The notes beneath the pieces were generated by a model that was not told the DNA's origin, searched no databases, and worked only from the letters and a program-made list of their open reading frames with translations. From assembly GCA_014360755.1 (NCBI GenBank), contig JACIWX010000002.1:62001-126000 (forward strand): a DNA stretch of 64,000 nucleotides, read 5' to 3'. Shown one piece after another: positions 33,109 through 42,005 of the stretch. The translations under genes and the position numbers were made by a program. Position 1 is the stretch's first letter, and each line of letters begins with the position of its first letter. The DNA is from Chloroflexota bacterium (lineage in GTDB: Bacteria; Chloroflexota; Anaerolineae; UBA2200).

Positions 33109-34068
33109 TTACCAGTGGTCTTCTGTACCTCTTTGGCGTTGCCGTTCGCGCGGGGGTTTGGTGACAGTCGCTTCAGCACCTTGGGAGGTGAGAGGAACCA
33201 CCATAGCCTGTCCTACAATAGAAAGTTTCTGACCCGTCTCTGCCATCGCCTGTGTCACCTCTGGTGCATTGCCTCGGCACAAAGCGAGGATAGTGGACCC
33301 TGCTCCGCTGAGAAAGACCCCTAGCGCTCCTGCTTCTCGCGCGGCATTAAAGAGCGCTGGCATGGCAGGGAAGATTACCTCGCGATAAGGTTGATGGAGA
33401 CGGTCGCGAGTGGCGATATCCAGAAAGTCATAATTGCCCTTGGCGAAAGCAGCAACCAGCAGTGCCACTCGCCCAAGGTTGTAGACCGCATCGTTTCGGG
33501 AGATTTGATGAGGCAGGACCTTTCGTGCCTCCGCTGTTGGCATAGAGAACTGCGGCACGAAGAGGGCGGCTTCAAGGTCTGGCGGCGCCGGTATTCTGTC
33601 ATATGCAAGTTGTCCTTCGTCTTGGACTACAATCACTAATCCACCCAAAAAGGCTGGCGCCACATTGTCTGGGTGCCCTTCCAGCTTGGTAGCTAGGCGC
33701 AGGAGTTGTTGTATTGAGAGCACATTGTCACAGAGCGCGTTGGCAGCAACCAAGCCGCCCACGGTAGCTGCCGCACTGGAACCTAGCCCACGTCCCAGTG
33801 GGATGTGATTCTGAAGTTCCACTAGGAGACCAGGAAGCCGTTCGCCAGCTTCTTCAAAAGCCGCCCGTATAGCCCGCAGGACGCGGTTCTCCTCGCCCCA
33901 ACGGAGATCTGTTGCCCCTTGGCCTTCAATGCGCACATCTAATCCACCTTTGGTTACCCAAACGGTAATGGAGTTATACAGCCCTAGAGCCATACCCAGA
34001 CAATCAAAACCTGGTCCCAGGTTGGCTGTAGTAGCAGGAACGCGGACGGTGACCTTCAGACCTACCAT
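33109..34068 (-). CDS. thrB: homoserine kinase
   Basis: GHMP-family kinase that phosphorylates L-homoserine for threonine synthesis. The 319 residues include VRVPATTANLGPGFDCLGMAL (motif 1), HIPLGRGLGSSAAATVGGLVAAN (the ATP loop PxGxGLGSSAA, motif 2) and GVFLSGAGSTILAL (motif 3). It overlaps the 3' end of thrC by 7 bp, giving the order thrC-thrB. The gene itself is intact, which makes the frameshift in thrC more notable. Confidence 0.95.
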   Translation of the reverse strand: MVGLKVTVRVPATTANLGPGFDCLGMALGLYNSITVWVTKGGLDVRIEGQGATDLRWGEENRVLRAIRAAFEEAGERLPGLLVELQNHIPLGRGLGSSAAATVGGLVAANALCDNVLSIQQLLRLATKLEGHPDNVAPAFLGGLVIVVQDEGQLAYDRIPAPPDLEAALFVPQFSMPTAEARKVLPHQISRNDAVYNLGRVALLVAAFAKGNYDFLDIATRDRLHQPYREVIFPAMPALFNAAREAGALGVFLSGAGSTILALCRGNAPEVTQAMAETGQKLSIVGQAMVVPLTSQGAEATVTKPPRERQRQRGTEDHW

Positions 34069-35109
34069 GCTAATACCCTCTCTACTTCTTTCACATCTGC
34101 TGCGATCTCAACCGGAGCGGCCACTCTTGCTGTTGCAATCTCCGGATCCTTCAGACCAGTGCCAGTTAACACGCAGACAATTCGCACCTGTCTTGGCACA
34201 CGTCCTTCCCGCGCGAGCTTGCGTACGCCAGCTACTGAAGCTGCTGAAGCCGGCTCGCAGAAAATCCCCTCCGTTTGGGCTAAGAATTGTTGCGCTGCCA
34301 GGATTTCTTCATCAGTAACTGCTTCGATGAGCCCACCCGATTCATCACGTGCTGCTACTGCTTTTTGGCCAACTGGCCGGATTACCGATGCGGATAGCTG
34401 TAGCGATGGTCTGTGGTTCCTCAATTGGTCTGCCCATGACGATCGGCGCAGCTCCTGCGGCTTGGAAACCCCACAAGTGGGGTAGATGCTGGATGTGCCC
34501 TGCTGCTTGCCATTCCCGAAACCCTATCCAGTAGGCAGTGATATTCCCAGCATTTCCAACGGGAATTGCCAAGATATCTGGTGCTTCCCCAAGTTCTTCA
34601 CAGATCTCAAAAGCCGCTGTCTTCTGTCCCTCTAAGCGATAGGGATTGAGCGAATTGACCAAGGTCACCGGATATCGCTTCACCAATTCGCGCACAATAC
34701 TCAGAGCCTGATCAAAATTGCCCTTGATCGCAATAAGGCGAGCCCCGTGGATGAGTGCCTGGGCCATCTTGCCCAGGGCAATGTTACCGGCGGGGACTAT
34801 GACAATAGCCTGGAGGCCAGCTTTTGCGGCATAGGCGGCAGCAGAGGCTGAAGTATTGCCCGTTGAGGCGCAGATCACTGCTTTGCTTCCTTCTTCAACC
34901 GCTTTAGCCATTACCATGACCATGCCTCGGTCTTTAAAGGAGCCCGTGGGGTTGCAACCTTCTACTTTTAGCCAAATTTGTGCACCGGTCTCCTCGCTCA
35001 GCCGTTTGGCATATACCATTGGCGTATCCCCTTCACCTAGTGAGAGCAACGGCGTACTTGCTGTAATTGGAAGGTATTGTCGGAAACGGGACAAGATTCC
35101 TATTTTCAT
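34062..35109 (-). pseudogene. thrC: threonine synthase, interrupted by a one-base frameshift
   Basis: Threonine synthase converts O-phosphohomoserine to threonine with PLP. The first frame (ATG 35109, stop 34345) has [14 protein letters not shown], the PLP-lysine motif [27 protein letters not shown] and [15 protein letters not shown]. The remaining ~100 residues ([45 protein letters not shown]) continue in another frame from about 34366. The shift lies in CCAAAAAGC on the coding strand (34362-34366); four As instead of five would restore one product of about 348 residues, the normal length. Both halves look otherwise intact, so this is a recent mutation, a sequencing error in a homopolymer, or rescued by slippage. 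AAGGG sits 6 bp before the ATG. Confidence 0.85.
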
Positions 35110-35266
35110 CCACAACCCTTATTTGTTATTCTGGTCAGATATTTTAGCCCGTTTTGACGACTTTGACAATCCTATTTTGCTAAAGTTCAGCTTGCAAGCA
35201 TTCTGGCACAGGCACGCAGAAGGAGATGTTCCCATGGTCATAAAAAGAGAATCGAACGCGCTTGAG

Positions 35267-35295
35267 TTGCGCGGAAGCGAGGACAGAGGTATAAT
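35267..35295 (+). promoter_or_regulatory. predicted promoter of the M1-like peptidase gene
   Basis: TTGCGC (35267-35272), 17 bp, TATAAT (35290-35295). Transcription would start near 35302, leaving only about 10 nt before the ATG at 35312, so translation could be nearly leaderless. Confidence 0.45.
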
Positions 35296-35311
35296 CTCGC
35301 CCGTGTTCACG

Positions 35312-36835
35312 ATGAAGAGACGATGGAAATTGCCCTTATTTGTCCTGATGACATTGCTTCTCCTGGCAATGGGCTGCCAGGAGCTGCCGGTGCTCTTTCG
35401 ACCTGCGCCAACACCCACTCCTACTGCTACGCCGGTGCTGTCTCCCGAATGGCAGGATGTGGACACGTACCGTGCCGCGATGTTGCCTACCTTTGCGGAT
35501 GATGTGGTGCTGGTCGAGTCCCCTACTTTTTATTACATTCGCGCACGGGTGGATTGGGTTGGCGAAGCGCCACAGGTTTCTGCCTCCCAGATTACACACT
35601 ATACCAACAAGGCTAACGAACCTCTGGACAGGCTTTACTTTCGCCTCCTGCCCAACAAGCCCAGTTATGGCAGCACATTGGCTTTCCAGCGGGTAACGGT
35701 GCAAGGAGAAGAGGCAGAACTAGAATATGAGGTAGAAAATACAGCAGTGGGCGTGATCCTGCCTCGCCCTTTGCAGCCTGACCAGTCTGTAGAAGTGCAC
35801 ATGGAGTACCAAGTCACGGTGCCTGTGGGAAATGCCCAAGGCTATGGCACGTTTAATTACCAGGATGGTGTTCTCCTCCTGTCTAATTTCTATCCCATGG
35901 TGGCAGTGTACGAAGCGAAGGGGTGGAACCTGTCGCTGGCGCCCGATTATGGCGACCCCGTGTACGCCGAGACGAGTTTCTTTACTGTGGAACTAACCGT
36001 TCCCCAGGGCATGGTAGTTGTTACCTCGGGTTCCACAACTACCAAGCGTAATAACAGCGATGGCACGACGACTTGGACTTGCCTCAGTGGCCCGATGCGC
36101 GACTTTATGGTGGTCGTCAGCGACCGATTAGAGTCTTCTTCCCTCGCCGTGGGCTATATCCGCGTGAATTCTTACTATTTGCCGGAGCACAAGAAGGCCG
36201 GCGAAGAGGTGCTGCATTATGCGCGCAACGGCCTGCGTGCCTATCAGCAGAACTTTGGGCCCTATCCCTTTGCAGAATTCGATGTGGTGGAAGTGCCCAT
36301 CTATGCCGGAGGGATGGAATATCCGGGGTTGATCCTGATTGGGCAGCAGTACTATGATCAAGGCGGCGAGTATTTTGAATTCATCGCCGCACATGAGGTG
36401 GCACATCAATGGTGGTACAGTGTGGTTGGTAACGACCAGGTGAACGAGCCCTGGCTGGATGAGAGCCTGACCAATTTCTCCACTGTATACTACTATGAAC
36501 ACACCTATGACCGTGCGCGAGCCGATCTGGCTTTCCAGAACTTTGTCGCGCGTCGCTATGAACAGATCAAGGGAACGAACCACGACCAGCCGGTTGCTCA
36601 ACCCGTGTTTGCGTTTACTCCTCAGGACTATGGCACTGTCGTCTACGGCAAGGGAGCGGTATTTTTCTATGAATTGCGCAAAAAACTGGGGGATGGGATT
36701 TTCCTAGAGGTATTGCGCACCTATTATCGAGACCGCAAATACCAATTGGCTACGCCGGAAGATTTCCTGCGTATAGCAGAAGGGGTTTCTGGTCAGGAAT
36801 TGGATGATTTCTATGCCCGCTGGATTCTAGAGTGA
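35312..36835 (+). CDS. M1-family (gluzincin) peptidase lipoprotein
   Basis: A secreted zinc aminopeptidase-like lipoprotein of 507 residues. The ATG at 35312 opens a textbook lipoprotein signal: MKRR, a leucine-rich core and LLAMGC, then a PAPTPTPTATP linker. The catalytic half has GGMEYPGLILIG (the GxMEN-like exopeptidase motif) and HEVAHQWW at 361-368, with the third zinc ligand Glu384 in WLDESLTNF. A catalytic Tyr candidate lies in GTVVYGKGAVFFYELR. An alternative ATG at 35234 has a better ribosome site (AGGAGAT) but would add 26 residues before the signal peptide. It overlaps the converging VOC gene by 9 bp. Confidence 0.88.
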   Translation: MKRRWKLPLFVLMTLLLLAMGCQELPVLFRPAPTPTPTATPVLSPEWQDVDTYRAAMLPTFADDVVLVESPTFYYIRARVDWVGEAPQVSASQITHYTNKANEPLDRLYFRLLPNKPSYGSTLAFQRVTVQGEEAELEYEVENTAVGVILPRPLQPDQSVEVHMEYQVTVPVGNAQGYGTFNYQDGVLLLSNFYPMVAVYEAKGWNLSLAPDYGDPVYAETSFFTVELTVPQGMVVVTSGSTTTKRNNSDGTTTWTCLSGPMRDFMVVVSDRLESSSLAVGYIRVNSYYLPEHKKAGEEVLHYARNGLRAYQQNFGPYPFAEFDVVEVPIYAGGMEYPGLILIGQQYYDQGGEYFEFIAAHEVAHQWWYSVVGNDQVNEPWLDESLTNFSTVYYYEHTYDRARADLAFQNFVARRYEQIKGTNHDQPVAQPVFAFTPQDYGTVVYGKGAVFFYELRKKLGDGIFLEVLRTYYRDRKYQLATPEDFLRIAEGVSGQELDDFYARWILE

Positions 36836-37438
36836 GAGGCTCCTTTTCCCCGACCGTTTCTCCCATCGTGCGACAGCGCTCAGGATACCAGCGGGCGGGC
36901 GAAAAACCCAGCCCAAGACATGCCAGGAAATGAACTCAATAATGACGCCGGCTTCGCCTACGGTGTCCATGTAGGCAAAGTCCACTTTCACTGGGCCTAT
37001 TCGGAGCTGGCCTCGTACCCACAGCGGATACCCGACTTCAACTAGTCTTCTGGCCCATCCATCCACGTCCCGCACCAGAAAGCCAAGGTGCTGCACGGCA
37101 ATCCTTCCATCAGAATCCAGGCTTTGCCGGTAAAAGTCTGAGCCTTGTGTCGGTTCCAGGAGTTCGAATTCCAAGCCTCGGTAATAGCCCAGCCCCATTT
37201 CCCCTCGGATGTGCAGTTCCTGTCCCCGTTCAAGCCAAAACACAGGTGCTCCCGCGGCGATGAAGAAGGGGCCAATTCCCTGCGTTTCCAGATAGGTGGC
37301 AGACTCCTCCACATCAGAGACTACCAAACCGAGTTGGTATATGGCAGGCAACAGATGTCTGTCCCTGAAATCGTGAGCCAGGCTATCCACGGCCGAAGTA
37401 AAATCTCTACTATGCAACAAGTCTTCGAGCAATATCAT
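36827..37438 (-). CDS. VOC (glyoxalase/dioxygenase-fold) family protein
   Basis: A 203-residue vicinal-oxygen-chelate fold protein. Paired beta-alpha-beta units are visible: IYQLGLVVSDVEESATYLETQGIGPFF, LEFELLEP, VQHLGFLVRDVDGWARRLVEVGYP and GVIIEFISW. Metal ligand candidates are His117 (VQHLGF) and the Glu in IEFISW, as in methylmalonyl-CoA epimerase-like and 4-hydroxyphenylpyruvate-like relatives. Substrate is unknown. A short N-terminal helical extension (about 1-30) precedes the fold. Its 3' end overlaps the peptidase gene on the opposite strand. Confidence 0.75.
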   Translation of the reverse strand: MILLEDLLHSRDFTSAVDSLAHDFRDRHLLPAIYQLGLVVSDVEESATYLETQGIGPFFIAAGAPVFWLERGQELHIRGEMGLGYYRGLEFELLEPTQGSDFYRQSLDSDGRIAVQHLGFLVRDVDGWARRLVEVGYPLWVRGQLRIGPVKVDFAYMDTVGEAGVIIEFISWHVLGWVFRPPAGILSAVARWEKRSGKRSLSL

Positions 37439-37747
37439 ATGCTCACCTCACTATGACTCTAGTACCCAGACAGGCATTGTCCGGTTCTACCTGTTTCTCG
37501 AAGGAATGAGGGGCATTTACATTATGGCTGAGAACGACATAAATATCAAGTGATCTGCCTAGGGAGGGCAGCAGACTGTGCTCCGCCAAGAGCAAGGATT
37601 TGACAGCCTTCGTTTGTCTATTATTCTGGATGGCTTTTCTCAAACACCGTGAGCAGTTCTCAGCGTGCTAAGGAAAAGTTTTTTGACAGGCGTGTCCGCC
37701 AACATTATACTGCACGCTGCATGCGAATCGCGCTGAAAGGGGCAGTC
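37439..37747. other. 309-bp intergenic region
   Basis: No gene seen. It contains a GCAGACTGTGCTCCGCC segment (37570-37587) related to the dyads at 14365 and 54886, an 18-bp sequence AGGAAAAGTTTTTTGACA (37671-37688) found again at 54745-54762, and the promoter at 37683-37711. Confidence 0.55.
37683..37711 (+). promoter_or_regulatory. strong promoter of the SMR-type transporter gene
   Basis: TTGACA (37683-37688), 17 bp, TATACT (37706-37711). The predicted start is near 37718, about 30 nt before the ATG at 37748. Confidence 0.75.
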
Positions 37748-38089
37748 ATGAAAACATTGAAAATCGCGTTTCTGATCCTGGGCCATTCGACTTTTACCTC
37801 ATTGGCAAATATTGGCTTCAAGCTCTCGGCAGCAAGCAACATCTGGAGCCGGTTTTTATTTTGGCAGGTAGCGGGCAACCTGGCGGGTTTTGCAGGGGTG
37901 CTGGTGTTCACGGGACTCTTGCGCCTCGTCCCCCTACACGTTGCTTATCCCATCACGCAGGGCCTTTCAGTTATCGCTGTGCAAGTGGTGGTTGCCCGGC
38001 TGCTGTTTCAAGAGACAGTCAGGGCATGGCAATGGGTGGGGAGTGCGCTGGTGATTGCTGGCATCGTGCTGATTAGCGTTCGCCTATGA
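37748..38089 (+). CDS. small DMT/SMR-type membrane transporter
   Basis: A 113-residue protein with four predicted membrane helices, the size and layout of small multidrug resistance (EmrE-like) and related EamA half-transporters. LILGHSTFTSLANIGFKLSAA lies in helix 1-loop, VPLHVAYPITQGLSVIAVQVV (with the Pro-rich helix 3 turn) in the middle and WQWVGSALVIAGIVLISV at the end. The essential Glu of EmrE helix 1 is not seen, so substrate may differ, for example a lipid-linked sugar as in ArnE/F-like proteins. The start ATG 37748 has AAAGGGG upstream and a strong promoter. Confidence 0.75.
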   Translation: MKTLKIAFLILGHSTFTSLANIGFKLSAASNIWSRFLFWQVAGNLAGFAGVLVFTGLLRLVPLHVAYPITQGLSVIAVQVVVARLLFQETVRAWQWVGSALVIAGIVLISVRL

Positions 38090-38134
38090 ACAGCTACGCC
38101 ACATGAATAAGCGCCGTAGTGTGGGCTTGTTTCT

Positions 38135-39517
38135 TTAGGATGATTTAGTGCTTAGGATAGCTCCTTGCTCCTTCAGCGTGCGTTGCAGGGTCGCGATGTC
38201 CACATCGCGTGTCCTGCCATTGCCCAGGGCGGCCAGTGCGGCAGCAGTGCCTGCCGCGTGGCCAGTGGCTAGGCATGTAGCAGCGCCGCGCAGCGAGGCG
38301 TTGGCTTCATGATCGCTGGAGATACACCGCCCTGCAACCAACAGATTCTGCACTTGTTGGGGGATGAGCGCCCGCAAGGGGATATCGTGATTGCCTTGCA
38401 GCAGTTCATATTGAAACACTTCGCCTTTGATATGCCGGTCCAATGCGCGGCAATTGAGCGCCACAACATCAGGGAAACGCGCGTTTCGGCGCAAGTCCTC
38501 GATGGTCAGGACATAATCTCCTATGATACGCCGTGTTTCGCGCACACCTAGGTGTGATTCGCCCACGACGATGGCGTGCTCAAAGCCAGGCACGTTCTGC
38601 TGCAGGTAAGCGAGATGCGCCATTGCCCGGCGGCGGGCTTCGATTTCGGCATAGGTCAAGCCTTGCACGTCTGTGCCGTCTATTTCCACCGAGCCTTGCA
38701 CGCGGCTGATGCTGGGGTGAATCATCAGTTTCACCGTGGGCATTGGCCCCACATGGGTAATGCGCCAGCCCTTTTCGTCAACTTCTGTCCCCGCACCGCG
38801 TATTACCAAAGTGAGCATGGGGTGGATGCCGGGTGAAGCAACATCTTTGGGGATGTTCTTGAATCCGATGCGCTGTGGATTCTCCTTAGCCCACTGCACA
38901 ACTTTAGCAACATCTACATTGCACAAGGTTAGATCCACTGAGGTCTGCCACAGTTGATCTGGTGCCACTTTTTCCGTAGGGGCACCGGCCAGGAAAGCCA
39001 GGTCCGCGTCGCCCGTGGCGTCCACAAATACTTTGCCAGCGATGACTTGCCGTCCCGACTTGTTCTGCACAATAAGGCCCTGGATGACGCCTTTCTCGAC
39101 CAGGACGTCGCTAGCCCAAGAGTAGAGGTATAGTTCCACTCCTGCTTCTACTACCATGTCCAAGGCTACTGCTTTGACTGCCTCGGGGAAGATTTGCACT
39201 AGCCACCACTTGCGGTCCACTACCGCAGCGGCGGCTTTTTCCATGCGTTCAATAAATTCCCAGCCAATGCCGCGGATGATCAGATTCCCGTCCGAGTCGC
39301 CGAAGAAACCCGGTTCTGCAGCATAGGTGCCGGTCAGGCAACCCCCCAGGTATCCGTAGCGCTCTACGAGGATCGTACGGGCGCCGCTACGGGCAGCAGC
39401 AATTGCAGCAATGAAGCCGGCATTTCCCCCGCCAACGACAATGACATCTGCCTCTGCTACAACAGGCAGCGTGCAGGCAGGGATGCGGACAGTGCGCAGG
39501 GATTTTATCTGAGACAT
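38135..39517 (-). CDS. FAD-dependent oxidoreductase (FAD_oxidored family)
   Basis: A 460-residue flavoprotein. The dinucleotide-binding motif VIVVGGGNAGFIAAIAAARSG is near the N-terminus, with RYGYLGGCLTGTY after it and KVFVDATGDADLAFLAGAP in the middle. The C-terminal FAD motif is NLLVAGRCISSDHEANASLRGAATCLATGHAAG. These blocks mark the PF12831 family, whose members have few known substrates. I chose the ATG at 39517 (GGAG 7 bp upstream); a second ATG 15 bp earlier is possible. No signal peptide, so it is cytoplasmic. Neighbours give no strong clue to its substrate. Confidence 0.85.
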   Translation of the reverse strand: MSQIKSLRTVRIPACTLPVVAEADVIVVGGGNAGFIAAIAAARSGARTILVERYGYLGGCLTGTYAAEPGFFGDSDGNLIIRGIGWEFIERMEKAAAAVVDRKWWLVQIFPEAVKAVALDMVVEAGVELYLYSWASDVLVEKGVIQGLIVQNKSGRQVIAGKVFVDATGDADLAFLAGAPTEKVAPDQLWQTSVDLTLCNVDVAKVVQWAKENPQRIGFKNIPKDVASPGIHPMLTLVIRGAGTEVDEKGWRITHVGPMPTVKLMIHPSISRVQGSVEIDGTDVQGLTYAEIEARRRAMAHLAYLQQNVPGFEHAIVVGESHLGVRETRRIIGDYVLTIEDLRRNARFPDVVALNCRALDRHIKGEVFQYELLQGNHDIPLRALIPQQVQNLLVAGRCISSDHEANASLRGAATCLATGHAAGTAAALAALGNGRTRDVDIATLQRTLKEQGAILSTKSS

Positions 39518-39554
39518 TTCCCATCTCCCCATTTCAACATGTAGGTTTCTTGCT

Positions 39555-40130
39555 CTATTGCCGGCGGTATACCCCGATCAATTCTGCTTGATCCAGGATG
39601 TGTCCTTCCATGGCTTGCTGTAAGGCGGCGACATTGGCACCGGCAGGTATGTCGAGGACAATGTCCAAAGCATAGAGACGGAAGGAATAGCGGTGCGTGC
39701 CGCTGGGCGGGCAAGGCCCACCGTATTGCGCCTTCCCCCAACTGTTCTTGCCCTGACGGCTGCCGTCGGGCAACTCGGCACCGGCAGGGACTGCCTCAGG
39801 CAGGCTGTGGGTTGTGACAGGCAGGTTGTACAGGAGCCAGTGCACCCACCCCCGTGCGTCTGGGTCATCCATGATGAGAGCAAAACTCATTGTGCCTGGC
39901 GGCGGGTCGCGCCATTGTAAAGGTGGCGAAATGTCCTTGCCATCACAGGTATAGGGACGGGGGATGGCTTGTCCTGGCTCAAAAGCGCTGCTGGTCAGCA
40001 CAAAGGGCGTGGTCGGGCTGGCTGGGCGCGGTTTTGTCGGCGTGGTAGTGGGGATTTGCCTTGGTGCGCAGCGGATCAGTGTACCGACAAGTAGGACGAG
40101 GCACAGGAATAGAGGAAACCATTTCTTCAT
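39555..40130 (-). CDS. YbhB/YbcL (PEBP, Raf-kinase-inhibitor-like) lipoprotein
   Basis: A 191-residue lipoprotein of the phosphatidylethanolamine-binding-protein family. The ATG at 40130 follows AGGAGG and opens a signal peptide, with the lipobox-like LIRC about residue 21 and a Pro/Thr linker. The PEBP domain shows SSAFEPGQAIPRPYTCDGKDISPPLQW, MDDPDARGWVHWLLYNLP (the DPD..HW ligand-site motif) and GGPCPPSGTHRYSFRLYALD (the PP.GxHRY motif). Function in bacteria is unsettled. It lies 37 bp beyond the FAD enzyme start, on the same strand. Confidence 0.9.
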   Translation of the reverse strand: MKKWFPLFLCLVLLVGTLIRCAPRQIPTTTPTKPRPASPTTPFVLTSSAFEPGQAIPRPYTCDGKDISPPLQWRDPPPGTMSFALIMDDPDARGWVHWLLYNLPVTTHSLPEAVPAGAELPDGSRQGKNSWGKAQYGGPCPPSGTHRYSFRLYALDIVLDIPAGANVAALQQAMEGHILDQAELIGVYRRQ

Positions 40131-40172
40131 GTTTTTCCTCCTGTTTACAGACATAATCCCGTACTTGATGGA

Positions 40173-41123
40173 CTAGGCCAATTCCTTGCGGTAGTATGTG
40201 CTACGCGCCACAGTGGTAAAACCTACCGATTCGTAAAGCCGCAGAGCCTGGTTGGGGTTGTCTGCATCCACTCCCAAGGCTGCGGCGTGATACCCTTCCT
40301 CGCGGATGCGCCGCATGCCAGCCAGCAAAAGGGCGCGCCCGATGCCACGACGTCGGTAGGCTGGGTGCACAGCCAGGTCGTCAATCAGCGGCGGGTTCTT
40401 CTGCAGCAGGTCTGGCTCCATTTGTGGAAACAGGACCAGGCACAAGGCAACGATACGTCCAGAGGCGTCCACAGCCAACAAGTTGTTCTCCGCGCGGAAG
40501 CCGGGCGCATTCTGCCAGTGTTTCACTTCGTCCAGAGTAGTGGGGACATACCCCCAGTGGTCGGAGAACCCCTCGTTGTAGGTTTCCACAAAGGCAGCGT
40601 CATCCTGGCCCACGATATAAGGACGCACAGAAATGCCCTCTGGGAAAACAGGTTCCGGGATGTGGTCCAGGTCATGGCATTCCATGTAGAAAAAGTAGCG
40701 CACAGGTTTTAGGCCTAAGGAGAGCGCCAACTCCTCCGCTCCTGCTACCTGGTGGCGTACACCTATCTGCAAAAACAGTGGTTTATCCCGCTTGAAAGTT
40801 CTGGCATGCTCTATAGCGCGCTGCATCAGGGCAGTGCCAATGCCGCGCCGTCGCCAATTGGGGTGTACAATGCCCACTGCGTTCACACGGTCAAACGCCT
40901 CTTCCGACTTGAAGGAGGTGCGCACATAGCCTACAAGGAGGTCATCCACCTCTGTCAGAAAGAGGTTCTGAGTGGGGTTGACGCCTGGCTTAGCGAGCCG
41001 ATGCGCCAGTGCCGAAGCAGTGGTGGCATAGCCTGCGCCATCCACTCTATCCGCTTCGTTAATGAGTTGGGTCAGCGCCAGCAGGTCATCAGGACGGTAG
41101 TTGCGGATCATCCATTCAGCCAT
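40173..41123 (-). CDS. tandem GNAT N-acetyltransferase
   Basis: A 316-residue protein made of two GNAT folds in tandem, the arrangement of mycothiol synthase-like enzymes. Domain 1 has its acetyl-CoA loop in VGIVHPNWRRRGIGTALMQRA (about 82-102), and domain 2 in LAVHPAYRRRGIGRALLLAGM (about 250-270), followed by LGVDADNPNQALRLYESVGF. Both R/QxxGxG/A loops look intact. Substrate is unknown; the tandem layout alone does not mean mycothiol. Its start overlaps the HAD hydrolase stop by 8 bp, so the two are probably co-translated. Confidence 0.88.
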   Translation of the reverse strand: MAEWMIRNYRPDDLLALTQLINEADRVDGAGYATTASALAHRLAKPGVNPTQNLFLTEVDDLLVGYVRTSFKSEEAFDRVNAVGIVHPNWRRRGIGTALMQRAIEHARTFKRDKPLFLQIGVRHQVAGAEELALSLGLKPVRYFFYMECHDLDHIPEPVFPEGISVRPYIVGQDDAAFVETYNEGFSDHWGYVPTTLDEVKHWQNAPGFRAENNLLAVDASGRIVALCLVLFPQMEPDLLQKNPPLIDDLAVHPAYRRRGIGRALLLAGMRRIREEGYHAAALGVDADNPNQALRLYESVGFTTVARSTYYRKELA

Positions 41124-41772
41124 TGCTCGCCTTACCCAGTTTCTTATACCCGTCGACTCGCAGAAGCGCTTCGAGTTCTTTCAGGGTAACGTCGCGCGTA
41201 GTAAATTGGATAGCGTGTATGCCCAGCGCTGCGGCTGCCTCGACATTTTCCCGCATGTCGTCAATGAAAACTGCCTCCTGGGGGGCAACCTGCAGCTGGT
41301 TGAGGGTCAAACGGTAGATGGCTGGGTCCGGTTTCATCATCCCCACCAGCGCTGAGATCACAATCACATCAAAGCAATCCGCGATATGCCATTCGTTGTG
41401 CAGCATGGTTTCCAGACGAGCAGGGGCGTTGCTGAGCAATGCCGTCTTGTAGTGCCTGCGCTTGCTTCGGATATAGTTGACCAATTCCAAATCCAAGACG
41501 TCGCCAGCGAACATCTCACGGCGAAAAGCAGCCATCTCCTCATCGCTGAGCCCGAATTGCTGCCCAATGCGTTGCCAACGTACCTCGGGAGGCATGATGC
41601 CCAATTGAACCAAGCAGTCTTCTTCACTTTCGAAGACAAGCCTATAGAGCTCTTCTAATGACAAGCCTAACTTGGCTGCCAGTCGCTGGCGTGGTTCGAG
41701 CGATTCTGTGCGCAGGAGCACCCCTCCCATGTCAAAAATGAGGGCTTTGATTTTGTGTTCTGGGTACTGCAT
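41116..41772 (-). CDS. HAD-superfamily (subfamily IA) hydrolase
   Basis: A 218-residue haloacid-dehalogenase-like phosphatase. Motif I reads IFDMGGVL, so the second Asp of DxD is replaced by Gly, as in YihX-like members with DxG. Motif II is in TALLSNAP. The lysine of motif III is in GMMKPDPAIY, and motif IV is FIDDMRENVEAA. An alpha-helical cap of subfamily IA type lies between motifs I and II. The start is the ATG at 41772 or a GTG five codons earlier; neither has a strong ribosome site. It is followed by the overlapping GNAT gene. Confidence 0.87.
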   Translation of the reverse strand: MQYPEHKIKALIFDMGGVLLRTESLEPRQRLAAKLGLSLEELYRLVFESEEDCLVQLGIMPPEVRWQRIGQQFGLSDEEMAAFRREMFAGDVLDLELVNYIRSKRRHYKTALLSNAPARLETMLHNEWHIADCFDVIVISALVGMMKPDPAIYRLTLNQLQVAPQEAVFIDDMRENVEAAAALGIHAIQFTTRDVTLKELEALLRVDGYKKLGKASNG

Positions 41773-41865
41773 AGGCGTCGTTTCCACCAGATGTTTTCTC
41801 CGTTCGCTTTTGTTTTATTTATCCTGCATTCAGTCAACCAGGGGGTTATCCCTCCTTGTTATTCT

Positions 41866-41874
41866 ATTGTACCA
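41866..41874 (-). promoter_or_regulatory. extended -10 promoter, minus strand
   Basis: On the minus strand TGGTACAAT (TACAAT at 41866-41871). It would drive the HAD-GNAT pair with a leader of about 90 nt. It is back to back with the plus-strand promoter at 41908. Confidence 0.45.
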
Positions 41875-41907
41875 TATTTTAGTCGTTTCTGCGTAGAGGG
41901 CTGGCTG

Positions 41908-41916
41908 TGGTATAAT
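41908..41916 (+). promoter_or_regulatory. extended -10 promoter of the aminotransferase/GH4-fusion operon
   Basis: TGGTATAAT with TATAAT at 41911-41916 and no convincing -35, as in extended -10 promoters. The first gene starts at 42006. Confidence 0.5.
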
Positions 41917-42005
41917 ATTTCTAATATGGCGCGGGATGGAGTACTACCAGTTCGCTCCCAAGCCATCAAATCTGCCCAGAACCAGCAGATAGAGGGAAGC
42001 AAATC

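Noticed and set aside
34362-34368. Programmed ribosomal frameshift in thrC
   Set aside because: The needed shift is +1 and the site does not fit a classic -1 slippery heptamer; no stimulatory structure was seen, and thrC is not known to be frameshift-controlled.
34856-35311. Long upstream part of the open frame before the M1-like peptidase
   Set aside because: It lies antisense to thrC, has no family features, and the lipoprotein signal peptide begins cleanly at 35312.
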